NCBI RefSeq assembly: GCF_003864295.1 | Contig: NZ_BDQK01000013.1 | Span: forward strand, 942,501 to 1,006,500 | From: Aphanothece sacrum FPU1 | Lineage (GTDB): Bacteria; Cyanobacteriota; Cyanobacteriia; Cyanobacteriales; Microcystaceae | Length of the DNA stretch: 64,000 bases | Direction: 5' to 3' | Shown here: in pieces, positions 16,640 through 25,710 of the stretch | Position numbering within the stretch: the first letter of the stretch is position 1 | How the letters are laid out: every line of letters begins with the position of its first letter | Position numbers and translations under genes: made by a program | The notes under the pieces: model-generated | What the model saw: only the letters and a program-made list of their open reading frames with translations | Told to the model about the DNA's origin: nothing | Databases searched by the model: none

Positions 16640-18838
16640 ATGACCATTGCAAGCACAATACCAGCGTTTTGTCAAGGGATTCAACATTTTGAGGATAATT
16701 TACCAAATTTTGAACAATACGCCGCAGAAGCAGCCATTAAACCCGGAAATACTGCAATTACTTCCCCTAGCGACTCTAACGCCGTCTTTCAAACCCTACT
16801 CGCTGCCGACGCACTACGTTACTTAACCCTACACACTGCTGCGAGCAAAGCATCAGGACACCCTGGCGGTTTTGCCAGTATTGCCGACTGTATCGCTGCC
16901 TTAATGATGTTAGGCTACAAAAACATTATTACCGAAGTGGGACACCATGCCCCAGGATTCTACAGTAATATGTTCTTAGACCGCTCCCTCGAAGATATGG
17001 GCATCACCACAGTCCAACAGATGGGTGAAAGGTTCAGGGAGATGCACGGGCTTTTAGGACACCTTTCCGGGCAAATACCAGGACTTTTAAACCCTGCTGG
17101 CCCTCTCGGACAAGGACAACATTTTGCTATGGCCGGGGCTAAATTACATCCGGGGGTACTCTTTCCCGTCACCATTGGGGATGGAGGGTTAGGAGAACCT
17201 TACATCATGAGTAGTTTTGGTCATTTTAACACGGCTTATCCTGAAGCAACTAATTTCTTGCCCATTTTGGTATGGAATGGTTATTCTCAGGAACATCACA
17301 GCATGGTATCAACAAAAACCAATGCAGAAATGATTGCATATTGGCAAGGAAATGGGTTCAAAGAAATTATTTTAGTCAATGCAAAAGATTATGATGATAC
17401 TAACCAAACAGGAGAATATGTAGACAGTACCGCATTTTCTTTAGCCAAACGTTTAGCATTTACTCAAGCAATTTTAGAAGCAACAGATAAGGCGGCTAAA
17501 TCTGCATTAGGTGGCACATTAACTGTTCTTATTGTTAAACAACTTAAAGGGGCAGGAGTTCATAAACGGGGCGCACAATCTCATAATTTATATCCTGGGG
17601 ATACATTAGAAAAAGACTACATTATTAGTGCTTTAAAAGAACGGGCTTTATCTCCTGAAGCTTGGCAACTTGTACGGACTAATTTTGAACGTTCTGCTGG
17701 GGGCCCAGCTTCCCATCATGTAGTAACAGAAAAAGTCTTACCCTTACCAGAATTAGGTGAATTACCCTTAACTGAATATGAAATTCATGGGGATAAAAAA
17801 GTCGCTACTACTGCCATGGGTGAATTAGTAGTTCATGTAGGTAAAAAAGATCCCAATTTTGTCATAACCAATGCGGATGGAAATGCAGCTTCAGGAATTA
17901 ATAATATCAACATTGGTTTAAGAATTATTCATCCTACGGTTGATGATATTTATTATCAAGGGCCCGTTGGACAAGTTTATGAACCCTTAAGTGAAGATGC
18001 TTGTGCAGGTTTAGCTGTTGGTTTAGCTTTATTTGGGGCCAGAACTTTATGGTGTTCTTATGAATCTTTTGCTATTAATGGTTTACCTATTTGGCAAACT
18101 GTAACTCAAGCAATGACAGAGTTACGCCGTCCCACTCCTTCTACTATTACTTTATTTACTGCGGGGGCCTTAGAACAAGGGCGCAATGGTTGGACACATC
18201 AACGACCAGAAATTGAAAATTATTTCGCTGCAATGATGCGTAATGGTAATGTTTTCCCTCTGTTTCCTTGTGATGCAAATAGTATTCAAGCTTGTTATGA
18301 ATGGGCTTTACAAACGAAGAATAAAGGGATAACAATTACTGCTAGTAAGTCACCTTTAGCTGTGCGGACAACTTTAGAACAAACCCGTCAAGCTTTACAA
18401 GATGGGGGTGTCATCTTACATGATAGTGAAGGCAAGAAAAAAGTTGTTTTTGCTGTTATTGGAGATATGACATTAATTCCCGTATTTGATGCAGCTTTAC
18501 ATTTAGAAGATGAAGGAATAGGGGTGAAGATTGTATCAGTAATTAACCCCCGTCGTTTATATCGTCCTCATGATGTTGCATGGGAAACTTGCACCGAAAA
18601 AGATAGTCATTTCTTAGATGATGAAGGGTTTGAAAAAATGTTTAGTGGTGATGCTTTAATAGGGGTAACAGGGGGAACTTCTGCTATGTTAGAACCCTTA
18701 ATGTTACGCAGTAATTGTAAACGGGATACTTTCGCCTGGAAGCGGGGAGAAACGACCGCAAGTGCAGGAGAAATTATGGCATTTAATGGTTTAACTGCTG
18801 AAGCTTTAAGTAAGCGGGCAGTTGAATTAGTAAGCTAA
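16640..18838 (+). CDS. transketolase/phosphoketolase-family thiamine-diphosphate enzyme
   Basis: A 732-residue TPP-dependent enzyme. The N-terminal half has ASGHPGGFASIADC (near 75-88) and the TPP motif from TIGDGG to the Asn of VWNGYS (about 25 residues apart). The middle has a pyrimidine-binding domain with GPVGQVYEPLSEDACAGLA and CSYESFAINGLPIW. The segment GRNGWTHQRPEI resembles phosphoketolase NG-x-(S/T)HQ-P signatures. It is longer than normal transketolase (about 670) and shorter than classical phosphoketolase (about 790). I infer action on sugar phosphates; the reaction cannot be fixed from sequence. A strong terminator follows. Confidence 0.75.
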   Translation: MTIASTIPAFCQGIQHFEDNLPNFEQYAAEAAIKPGNTAITSPSDSNAVFQTLLAADALRYLTLHTAASKASGHPGGFASIADCIAALMMLGYKNIITEVGHHAPGFYSNMFLDRSLEDMGITTVQQMGERFREMHGLLGHLSGQIPGLLNPAGPLGQGQHFAMAGAKLHPGVLFPVTIGDGGLGEPYIMSSFGHFNTAYPEATNFLPILVWNGYSQEHHSMVSTKTNAEMIAYWQGNGFKEIILVNAKDYDDTNQTGEYVDSTAFSLAKRLAFTQAILEATDKAAKSALGGTLTVLIVKQLKGAGVHKRGAQSHNLYPGDTLEKDYIISALKERALSPEAWQLVRTNFERSAGGPASHHVVTEKVLPLPELGELPLTEYEIHGDKKVATTAMGELVVHVGKKDPNFVITNADGNAASGINNINIGLRIIHPTVDDIYYQGPVGQVYEPLSEDACAGLAVGLALFGARTLWCSYESFAINGLPIWQTVTQAMTELRRPTPSTITLFTAGALEQGRNGWTHQRPEIENYFAAMMRNGNVFPLFPCDANSIQACYEWALQTKNKGITITASKSPLAVRTTLEQTRQALQDGGVILHDSEGKKKVVFAVIGDMTLIPVFDAALHLEDEGIGVKIVSVINPRRLYRPHDVAWETCTEKDSHFLDDEGFEKMFSGDALIGVTGGTSAMLEPLMLRSNCKRDTFAWKRGETTASAGEIMAFNGLTAEALSKRAVELVS

Positions 18839-18848
18839 CATATTGTCG

Positions 18849-18870
18849 GGTGGGCAATGCCCACCTTTTT
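18849..18870 (+). terminator. Rho-independent terminator of the TPP-enzyme gene
   Basis: GGTGGGC (18849-18855), loop AAT, GCCCACC (18859-18865), then TTTTT. The hairpin starts 11 bp after the stop codon at 18838 and is a textbook intrinsic terminator. Confidence 0.85.
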
Positions 18871-18937
18871 GAAAATTATAATATGGAATATACATCACCG
18901 TTACTAACAAAGCTAACTCAATGGTTATGTTTCACCG

Positions 18938-20210
18938 CTGGCGTGGGGACATAAAAATCTATAAGCTAGACTTAATCAGGGATATAGCCCGTCGTCCTCG
19001 TCGATAATAGGCGCGTTTTTCGGGGCTTAATTGCATTAATGCCTGGGCTTCAACGGTAAATAAATCACAAGAGTCAACCCAATCTTTTCCATGAAGACCG
19101 ATATAAAAGTTACTGTGTCTCCGTCGCATTTTCTTGTTTTTTCTGACTCTCCCCACATATTTTGCCAATCCTTTCTCTTTAATAATTTTTCCAGAAAATG
19201 TTGCCATTGAATAAGCTAGAGTAATCAATATAATTAAGGAAGTAAGGCGATGTCCTGTTAATTTCGTTCTTTCTAAATCATAACCACCTTTCTTAAAATC
19301 CCGAAACATTTCCTCAATACAAAATCTCTTTTTATAAGCGTCAATCGTCTCATCAATACTGGTTAAATTTGTGATAATAAACCAAGCTTCTTTTGTCTCT
19401 ATTCCTCTATACTTCTTTTTCCATTTCGCCACTATATTACTGCCTATAAATCCTTTTGTTTTCGTAACTTTAACTCCTTGATAAAATAAAGACATTCCTG
19501 AAGATAATCCTAAATCTTTTAGTCGCGTCCACATTTCCTTTTCTACTTCAATATAGTTGCTTTTCTTCAATCTGAGTGCATAATAAACTCTTTTTTGTCC
19601 ATGTAACCATTTTGCTAGTTCAACTGAGCAGAATTCTCTATCCCCTAAGACAACTATTTTATATTCTTTTAGAAAGAGTAATATTCGGGCTAATATACTT
19701 TTCTGTGTGTCAAAGTTACTATTACCGATGTGATCTAGCAACTCAAAATATAAGGGAATTCCTCTATTATCAATTACCAGACTTACCATCAAAATATTAA
19801 TCAACCCCCATTGGGTTCTATCTATGGCAATATGTAAGACATCTCCTGTACTAAATGATTGCTTTAACCACTGTTTTATGATAGGTATCCATACTCCTTC
19901 AATTGTCAAACAAGGAATCTCGAAAAACCGTTTTAACTTTTTTCTCTTACTTTCAAATAAAATGGGACTGGGAAAATAACTAGCTAACTCATAAAACCTA
20001 ATTTTCCTATATACTTGCACTAATTCTATCATGATTAACAGTATTAAATATTCCGATTTTTTCAGATACTTTGTTAAATGGTTGTTATAAATTTCTGGTA
20101 ACATTTTGGGTTTAGACGGCGATCGCTAAAAAAAGAACATTTTCTTTTTACCATGTTTTGCTCTTTTCGTCATCTGGTAAGGCTTTCAGGGTTTCATGTC
20201 CCCACGCCAG
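18938..20210 (-). mobile_element. IS4-family insertion sequence, copy 1
   Basis: A 1273-bp complete IS. Its termini are inverted repeats with 15 perfect bases (CTGGCGTGGGGACAT) that continue imperfectly. It is flanked by the 9-bp target duplication GTTTCACCG (18929-18937 and 20211-20219). It carries one transposase gene on the minus strand, and a HIP1 octamer containing GATC (20119-20126) just upstream of the transposase start. Copies 2 and 3 encode an identical protein. Confidence 0.96.
18959..20104 (-). CDS. IS4-family transposase (copy 1)
   Basis: A 381-residue DDE transposase. Catalytic Asp candidates are in AIDRTQW (near 94) and VLGDREF (near 153). The IS4 YREK signature Y-x2-R-x3-E-x6-K is exact in YKKRFCIEEMFRDFK (near 257-271), which supplies the catalytic Glu. 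It catalyses cut-and-paste transposition of its element and probably generated the 9-bp target duplications. The frame is intact, so the enzyme is presumably active. The start ATG at 20104 lies 14 bp downstream of a GATC-containing HIP1 site. Confidence 0.95.
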   Translation of the reverse strand: MLPEIYNNHLTKYLKKSEYLILLIMIELVQVYRKIRFYELASYFPSPILFESKRKKLKRFFEIPCLTIEGVWIPIIKQWLKQSFSTGDVLHIAIDRTQWGLINILMVSLVIDNRGIPLYFELLDHIGNSNFDTQKSILARILLFLKEYKIVVLGDREFCSVELAKWLHGQKRVYYALRLKKSNYIEVEKEMWTRLKDLGLSSGMSLFYQGVKVTKTKGFIGSNIVAKWKKKYRGIETKEAWFIITNLTSIDETIDAYKKRFCIEEMFRDFKKGGYDLERTKLTGHRLTSLIILITLAYSMATFSGKIIKEKGLAKYVGRVRKNKKMRRRHSNFYIGLHGKDWVDSCDLFTVEAQALMQLSPEKRAYYRRGRRAISLIKSSL

Positions 20211-20384
20211 GTTTCACCGTTATAATTTCATTATTACCATTAGGATTTAGTGCTTTTAAATTTAGCAGACAAGGACAAATAAAAACGAACATAGAGATTT
20301 TTAGAAATGTTTTAAGTAAAGGTGATATATTGATAGTAGGTGTAGTAATTAAAGGGGATGGCATAGGCGAAATTATTGCAACCA

Positions 20385-20626
20385 GTAAGTTAACATATCC
20401 TCAAGGATATGGCTACACAAACAAAGCCCGTCTTCACGGGCTAAAATATTGATATTCTTAAGCTGCGAAGGCAGCTTTTGTTTTTATAACTTCAGGTTTC
20501 AACCTGTAAGTTAACATATCCTAAAGGATATGGTTACACAAACAAAGCCCGTCTTCACGGGCTAAAATATTGATATTCTTAAGCTGCGAAGGCAGCTTTT
20601 GTTTTTATAACTTTAGGTTTCAACCT
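20385..20626. repeat. two tandem 121-bp hairpin-rich repeat units
   Basis: Two nearly identical 121-bp units (20385-20505 and 20506-20626), with a partial third start at 20627. Each contains three small palindromes: ATATCCTnAAGGATAT, AGCCCGTCTTCACGGGCT and AGCTGCGAAGGCAGCT followed by TTTGTTTTTATAACTT. The hairpin plus TTTGTTTTTAT pattern echoes the inner part of the ISL3-type MITEs. The two units differ at only a few positions, so the duplication is recent. They trail the disrupted membrane-protein gene. Confidence 0.9.
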
Positions 20627-20781
20627 GTAAGTTAATAAATCAAAGTTAACCAATTATTGTTATTAGGGTATTTTCACCAGAAGGTCAATGAATTTTAACA
20701 ATGCAGGGAAACTTTACCCAATTATACATTAGATGCTAGACTATTTATTATATAGGTCGAAGGATAGGTGGAGGAAATTAG

Positions 20782-21183
20782 ATGAAAGGTCAACGCACCC
20801 GTTCTCAATCGCGAATTGTTCGTGTCCTCAAATCCTTAAATCGTCCGATTTCTGCTCAGGATTTATATTTAGAACTCAAAAATCTGGAAATTCCTTTAGG
20901 ACTAGCGACAGTTTATCGTGCTTTAGAATCTCTAAAATTAGAAGGGGCAATTCAAGCGCGAACTTTATCTAATGGAGAATCTCTTTATAGTTTAATCCAT
21001 CAAGATCAACATCACCTCACTTGTGTCAACTGTGGACAATCTTTTACCATTGATGAGTGTCCTATACACGATTTTGAAGAAAGACTTAAAGGATCTTATC
21101 AGTTCAAGGTATATTATCATACCTTAGAATTTTTTGGCTTATGTCGATTATGTGAATTAGGCAATCAGAAAATGTCCGTATAG
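20782..21183 (+). CDS. zur: Fur-family zinc uptake regulator (Zur/FurB)
   Basis: A 133-residue Fur-superfamily repressor: a winged helix (residues about 1-75, recognition region GLATVYRALESLK), then a metal-binding dimerisation domain. The structural zinc site is CVNCG (Cys81, Cys84) and CRLC (Cys121, Cys124). The HHLTC segment and the ending YYHTLEFFGLC match cyanobacterial Zur rather than iron-sensing Fur or PerR. It should bind the TGAGAAT-type boxes upstream of znuA when zinc is plentiful. GGAGG precedes the ATG. No obvious Zur box lies in its own upstream region, which is largely repeat. Confidence 0.82.
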   Translation: MKGQRTRSQSRIVRVLKSLNRPISAQDLYLELKNLEIPLGLATVYRALESLKLEGAIQARTLSNGESLYSLIHQDQHHLTCVNCGQSFTIDECPIHDFEERLKGSYQFKVYYHTLEFFGLCRLCELGNQKMSV

Positions 21184-21199
21184 GGGCAATTCATGAATT

Positions 21200-21326
21200 A
21201 AGCTGTTGTGCATTTAAACCGCTTATTTTGAACTTTGGTACAGACGTTAAAACCCCCTCTCCGGCGCTCCCTTTGCTCCGGCGCTCCCATGCAGTCACAA
21301 CAGGTCAATTAAATGCGTGACAGCTT
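21200..21326. mobile_element. MITE-like element inserted in a hairpin repeat
   Basis: Imperfect 18-bp terminal inverted repeats bound 127 bp: AAGCTGTTGTGCATTTAA at 21200-21217 and its near-complement at 21309-21326 (three mismatches). The interior holds a direct repeat of GCTCCGGCGCTCCC. The flanks TAGGGGCAATTCATGAATT and ACCCCTACA look like the two arms of a GGGGCAATTC hairpin repeat, so this element appears nested inside another repeat. No coding capacity. Confidence 0.6.
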
Positions 21327-21378
21327 ACCCCTACAATTAAATCTGACAGCCTTAATGATATTAAGCCCTTACTAACCA

Positions 21379-22584
21379 TTAAAGATAACTAACCATTTCT
21401 GGTTGATAACGAATTCCGGCATTTTTTAGACGATTTAAAGCTTCTGCTAAGCGATCGCAATCTGTAATTAAACTGACTCGAACATAACCTTCCCCACCCT
21501 CTCCAAAGGCATTCCCAGGTGTTACGACAATACCTGTTTTTTCTAAGACATCTAAAGCAAAATCTGTTGAACCCATCCCCACCGGACAAGGAACCCAAAG
21601 ATACATTGTTGCTTTTGAGGGCGTAATTTTCCAGCCTAATTCTGCTAAACCATTAATCAAAAAATCTCGCCTTTTTTGATAACGTTCCTGTACATTTTTG
21701 ATATAAATATCCGGTAATTGTAAAGCGGTTTCTGCGGCAGTTTGTACGGCAGAAAAAATGCCATAATCTAGATTAGTTTTTAGGGTTCGTAATCCTTGAA
21801 TAATCTCTGAATTTCCTACCACAAAACCCACTCGCCAACCAGCCATATTATAGGTTTTAGATAAGGTATGAAATTCAACTCCAATTTCTTTGGCCCCCGG
21901 AATTTCTAATAAACTTGTCGGTTGATAACCATCAAACGCCAACTCAGCATAACATAAATCATGAACTAAAATAATTTCATAGTGACGGGCCCATTTAACA
22001 ATTTCTTCAAAAAAATCTCTAGGGGCAGTCGCCGTAGTCGGATTATTAGGATAATTAAAATAAAGAATTTTTGCCTTTTGTGCAACGGTTTCGGGAATCG
22101 TATTAAGATCAATTAACCAGTCATTTTTGGCAGATAAAATAATCGGATAAATTTTACCTCCCGCAATTAAAGGACCGCGAAAATGGGCCGGATAAGAAGG
22201 ACTAGGAACCAAGATCAAATCCCCAGGATTAATATAAGCTAATGCTAAATGACCTAAACCTTCTTTTGAACCAATTAACGGTAATGCTTCATTATTAGGA
22301 TTAAGATCAACCCCATAACATCGTTGATACCAAGCGGTAATAGCTTGACGAAAACTAGCTGTTCCCTCAAAAGGTGGATAACCATGAGTTTGAGGCAGAT
22401 TTAAAGCGGAGATCGCCGCTTCAATGACAGGTTGAGGGGCTAACCCGTCTGGATTGCCCATCCCTAAGTCAATTAAATCTAATCCTTGTTCTCTGGCCCT
22501 GGCTTTGAGTTCATCTAAGCGGGCGAAAACATAGGGAGGTAAAGCATTTAAGCGATCTGCACGGCTAATCCAGTCGAGACTCAT
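21379..22584 (-). CDS. class I/II PLP-dependent aminotransferase (AlaC/AspC-like)
   Basis: A 401-residue fold-type I aminotransferase. It has GMGNPDG near 42-48, YPNNPTTATAPRDF near 179, and the PLP-lysine segment SKTYNMAGWRVGF near 240 with Lys as Schiff base. Arg in VRVSL near 372 is the probable carboxylate ligand. The length matches alanine/aspartate and LL-diaminopimelate-type enzymes. Precise substrate cannot be decided: alanine, aspartate or diaminopimelate pathway roles are all possible. It is encoded alone, convergent with zur. Confidence 0.82.
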   Translation of the reverse strand: MSLDWISRADRLNALPPYVFARLDELKARAREQGLDLIDLGMGNPDGLAPQPVIEAAISALNLPQTHGYPPFEGTASFRQAITAWYQRCYGVDLNPNNEALPLIGSKEGLGHLALAYINPGDLILVPSPSYPAHFRGPLIAGGKIYPIILSAKNDWLIDLNTIPETVAQKAKILYFNYPNNPTTATAPRDFFEEIVKWARHYEIILVHDLCYAELAFDGYQPTSLLEIPGAKEIGVEFHTLSKTYNMAGWRVGFVVGNSEIIQGLRTLKTNLDYGIFSAVQTAAETALQLPDIYIKNVQERYQKRRDFLINGLAELGWKITPSKATMYLWVPCPVGMGSTDFALDVLEKTGIVVTPGNAFGEGGEGYVRVSLITDCDRLAEALNRLKNAGIRYQPEMVSYL

Positions 22585-22800
22585 GATGATGGCTACTTAG
22601 GAAAATCTAGACAAACCATAATCTTAGCAAAGTTTACCACATTTTCAACAGCACTATCTGTAAGGTTAATTCATTAATTGACCCCCTACTTAATTCCTAG
22701 AGATGTTGTATCATTACTAAATAAACCCAATTAACAATGATAGGTTTGTGTCATGATTAAAAAGTAATGTAGTTCTGAGCTATGGTCGCTCTCAATTATC

Positions 22801-23385
22801 ATGAGCAAAAATTATGAACTGAGTCGTCCCCTTCCTCCTAATGTACAACGGGCTGCTGCTATTTTAAGATTTGCCGGTAATATAGGCTTTTGGATACAAT
22901 TAGTCTTAGGAGTATTAGCTGCGGCTCTTTTATTTTTATCTATCGCTGGTTTAATTACTCAACAAAAGGCTTCTCAAGGAACAGGGTTTAGTATTTTTTG
23001 TTCGACGGCTGGGGTTTTATGCCTAGTTATTAGTATTTTAATTTGTTTTCGCTACAAAAAAATTGCTGACTTGATGCAGTCTGGTAACGTCGAACAACGA
23101 CCTAAAAAGACAACGACTATACAAACTGTTAGGTTAGGACTTTCATCTAATTTAATTGGTATTTTTTTCTCTATTATTGGGGCTGAAGGTTTTATTGGAA
23201 TTCTCTGGAGTAAGTTTTCTAATATTCCTCAAGGTGCGGCAGTTTATGATACCAGTAAGCTACCAACACCTAATGAAATCTTACTGTTACTAGCTAATAC
23301 TCATACTATTCTTTGTCATTTTGCCGGAATTGTTGTTTCTTTGTGGTTGTTAGATCGCCTTAACCATATTAATCGACAAGTTTAA
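22801..23385 (+). CDS. DUF3611 family membrane protein
   Basis: A 194-residue protein with four predicted membrane helices (near 28-55, 62-82, 112-130, 160-180), matching the DUF3611 family of cyanobacteria and plastids. The characteristic start LSRPLPPNVQRAAAILRFAG is present. It is first in a row with the ycf20-like gene and the glycerate kinase gene, all on the plus strand with gaps of 20-26 bp, so they formed an operon before the IS insertion. Function unknown; a thylakoid or envelope location is likely. Confidence 0.78.
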   Translation: MSKNYELSRPLPPNVQRAAAILRFAGNIGFWIQLVLGVLAAALLFLSIAGLITQQKASQGTGFSIFCSTAGVLCLVISILICFRYKKIADLMQSGNVEQRPKKTTTIQTVRLGLSSNLIGIFFSIIGAEGFIGILWSKFSNIPQGAAVYDTSKLPTPNEILLLLANTHTILCHFAGIVVSLWLLDRLNHINRQV

Positions 23386-23405
23386 TTTTTACTTAGATAT
23401 AAACG

Positions 23406-23738
23406 ATGCAACGAACACGCTTAAATACCCTGGTTACTATCAGTCAAAATCGCCTTAATCAATTATTTACTAATCCTTGGCGACGTATTTCTTTGAGCTT
23501 AATTAGTTTCTTACTGGGTTTTTTTGTTGCTCAAGCTATTTCAACAACTGCTGGACAAAAAGGTTACTGGGATATTTTTACAGCTTCTTTTTTGCTATTT
23601 TTTACTGAAAGTGCTAGTATTATTGTCTATGGTCGTCGTCAGCAAAAAATCCGTCCTCTTGGTCTTGATTCGTTAAATCTTTTTAAAGCTGGTATGATTT
23701 ATGGTTTATTTTTACAAGCATTAATAGTTGGTTCTTAA
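23406..23738 (+). CDS. Ycf20-like (DUF565) membrane protein
   Basis: A 110-residue protein of the Ycf20/DUF565 family, found in cyanobacteria and algal and plant plastids. It has the signature NRLNQLFTNPWRRISLSLIS followed by helices near 33-50, 57-75 and 92-108. Plant homologues have been linked to non-photochemical quenching, but the molecular role is not settled. It lies between the DUF3611 and glycerate kinase genes in a probable operon. Confidence 0.78.
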   Translation: MQRTRLNTLVTISQNRLNQLFTNPWRRISLSLISFLLGFFVAQAISTTAGQKGYWDIFTASFLLFFTESASIIVYGRRQQKIRPLGLDSLNLFKAGMIYGLFLQALIVGS

Positions 23739-24437
23739 TTTTCTTAATTTATGTCTTAATTTATATGATATATTTAAAAATATTACAACAATTAAGTCAA
23801 GGAAAATTATTGACTTCTCAGGAATTAGAGTTACTCTTAAAACAAGAATTAGCTAATCCTTATCAAGCTGAAGCTTTTAACATTACTCCTAAGAATGGAC
23901 TGGAAAAAATAAGCCTGCGCTCGCAATTATTTCAAGATGTTTATAGTAAAGTTAAAGATTTATGTCATGTTTTAAAATTCCAAGATGCTCAGCAAATTTT
24001 AAACAATCTCTGGAAACTTTGGCTACCTTTAGCAATACAATTAATAGAAGAAAAACATCAACAAAAAAGACCATTAATTCAAGGAATTTTAGGAGGACAA
24101 GGTACAGGAAAAACAACTCTATCTACAATTGTTTGCTTAATTTTAGAGGATCTTGATTATCTAACTATTAGTATTTCTATTGATGATTTATATAAAACTT
24201 ACCAAGAACGTCAACAACTAAAAGCAATTGATCCTCGTTTAATTTGGCGTGGGCCTCCAGGAACTCATGATATTAATTTAGGAATTGAAGTTTTAGATAA
24301 GTTAAAAAATATAGACTCAAATCAACCTATTTTGATTCCTCGTTTTGATAAATCTTTAGAGAATGGAGAAGGAGATCGCATTCAACCAGGACTTATAAAT
24401 AGGGCTGATATCGTATTATTTGAAGGTTGGTTTGTGG

Positions 24438-25710
24438 CTGGCGTGGGGACATAAAAATCTATAAGCTAGACTTAATCAGGGATATAGCCCGTCGTCCTCG
24501 TCGATAATAGGCGCGTTTTTCGGGGCTTAATTGCATTAATGCCTGGGCTTCAACGGTAAATAAATCACAAGAGTCAACCCAATCTTTTCCATGAAGACCG
24601 ATATAAAAGTTACTGTGTCTCCGTCGCATTTTCTTGTTTTTTCTGACTCTCCCCACATATTTTGCCAATCCTTTCTCTTTAATAATTTTTCCAGAAAATG
24701 TTGCCATTGAATAAGCTAGAGTAATCAATATAATTAAGGAAGTAAGGCGATGTCCTGTTAATTTCGTTCTTTCTAAATCATAACCACCTTTCTTAAAATC
24801 CCGAAACATTTCCTCAATACAAAATCTCTTTTTATAAGCGTCAATCGTCTCATCAATACTGGTTAAATTTGTGATAATAAACCAAGCTTCTTTTGTCTCT
24901 ATTCCTCTATACTTCTTTTTCCATTTCGCCACTATATTACTGCCTATAAATCCTTTTGTTTTCGTAACTTTAACTCCTTGATAAAATAAAGACATTCCTG
25001 AAGATAATCCTAAATCTTTTAGTCGCGTCCACATTTCCTTTTCTACTTCAATATAGTTGCTTTTCTTCAATCTGAGTGCATAATAAACTCTTTTTTGTCC
25101 ATGTAACCATTTTGCTAGTTCAACTGAGCAGAATTCTCTATCCCCTAAGACAACTATTTTATATTCTTTTAGAAAGAGTAATATTCGGGCTAATATACTT
25201 TTCTGTGTGTCAAAGTTACTATTACCGATGTGATCTAGCAACTCAAAATATAAGGGAATTCCTCTATTATCAATTACCAGACTTACCATCAAAATATTAA
25301 TCAACCCCCATTGGGTTCTATCTATGGCAATATGTAAGACATCTCCTGTACTAAATGATTGCTTTAACCACTGTTTTATGATAGGTATCCATACTCCTTC
25401 AATTGTCAAACAAGGAATCTCGAAAAACCGTTTTAACTTTTTTCTCTTACTTTCAAATAAAATGGGACTGGGAAAATAACTAGCTAACTCATAAAACCTA
25501 ATTTTCCTATATACTTGCACTAATTCTATCATGATTAACAGTATTAAATATTCCGATTTTTTCAGATACTTTGTTAAATGGTTGTTATAAATTTCTGGTA
25601 ACATTTTGGGTTTAGACGGCGATCGCTAAAAAAAGAACATTTTCTTTTTACCATGTTTTGCTCTTTTCGTCATCTGGTAAGGCTTTCAGGGTTTCATGTC
25701 CCCACGCCAG
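24438..25710 (-). mobile_element. IS4-family insertion sequence, copy 2
   Basis: A 1273-bp IS with the same 15-bp perfect termini as copy 1. It is flanked by the 9-bp target duplication GGTTTGTGG (24429-24437 and 25711-25719). It is inserted inside the glycerate kinase coding sequence, antisense to it. The encoded transposase is identical in sequence to that of copy 1. Confidence 0.97.
24459..25604 (-). CDS. IS4-family transposase (copy 2)
   Basis: A 381-residue transposase identical to the one at 18959-20104, with the same DDE residues and the exact YREK signature. The gene is intact and opposes the interrupted host gene. The T-rich hairpin just upstream of its start (complement of about 25631-25651) may block read-through from host promoters. 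Confidence 0.95.
   Translation of the reverse strand: MLPEIYNNHLTKYLKKSEYLILLIMIELVQVYRKIRFYELASYFPSPILFESKRKKLKRFFEIPCLTIEGVWIPIIKQWLKQSFSTGDVLHIAIDRTQWGLINILMVSLVIDNRGIPLYFELLDHIGNSNFDTQKSILARILLFLKEYKIVVLGDREFCSVELAKWLHGQKRVYYALRLKKSNYIEVEKEMWTRLKDLGLSSGMSLFYQGVKVTKTKGFIGSNIVAKWKKKYRGIETKEAWFIITNLTSIDETIDAYKKRFCIEEMFRDFKKGGYDLERTKLTGHRLTSLIILITLAYSMATFSGKIIKEKGLAKYVGRVRKNKKMRRRHSNFYIGLHGKDWVDSCDLFTVEAQALMQLSPEKRAYYRRGRRAISLIKSSL

Larger units (their letters stand above)
18883..20452 (+). pseudogene. small membrane-protein gene disrupted by IS copy 1
   Basis: Removing the IS (18938-20210) and one 9-bp target duplication joins 18883-18937 to 20220-20452 in a single open frame. It starts MEYTSPLLTKLTQWLCF and continues VIISLLPLGFSAFKF, forming one uninterrupted transmembrane helix across the insertion site. 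The second part encodes a soluble stretch and another weakly hydrophobic segment (GDILIVGVVIKG). The C-terminus runs into the 121-bp tandem hairpin repeat, so the natural 3' end may also be lost. It resembles small uncharacterised cyanobacterial membrane proteins; function unknown. Confidence 0.7.

Noticed and set aside
20385-20626. CRISPR array
   Set aside because: The two 121-bp units are contiguous copies containing hairpins, without short repeats separated by unique spacers, and no cas gene is near.
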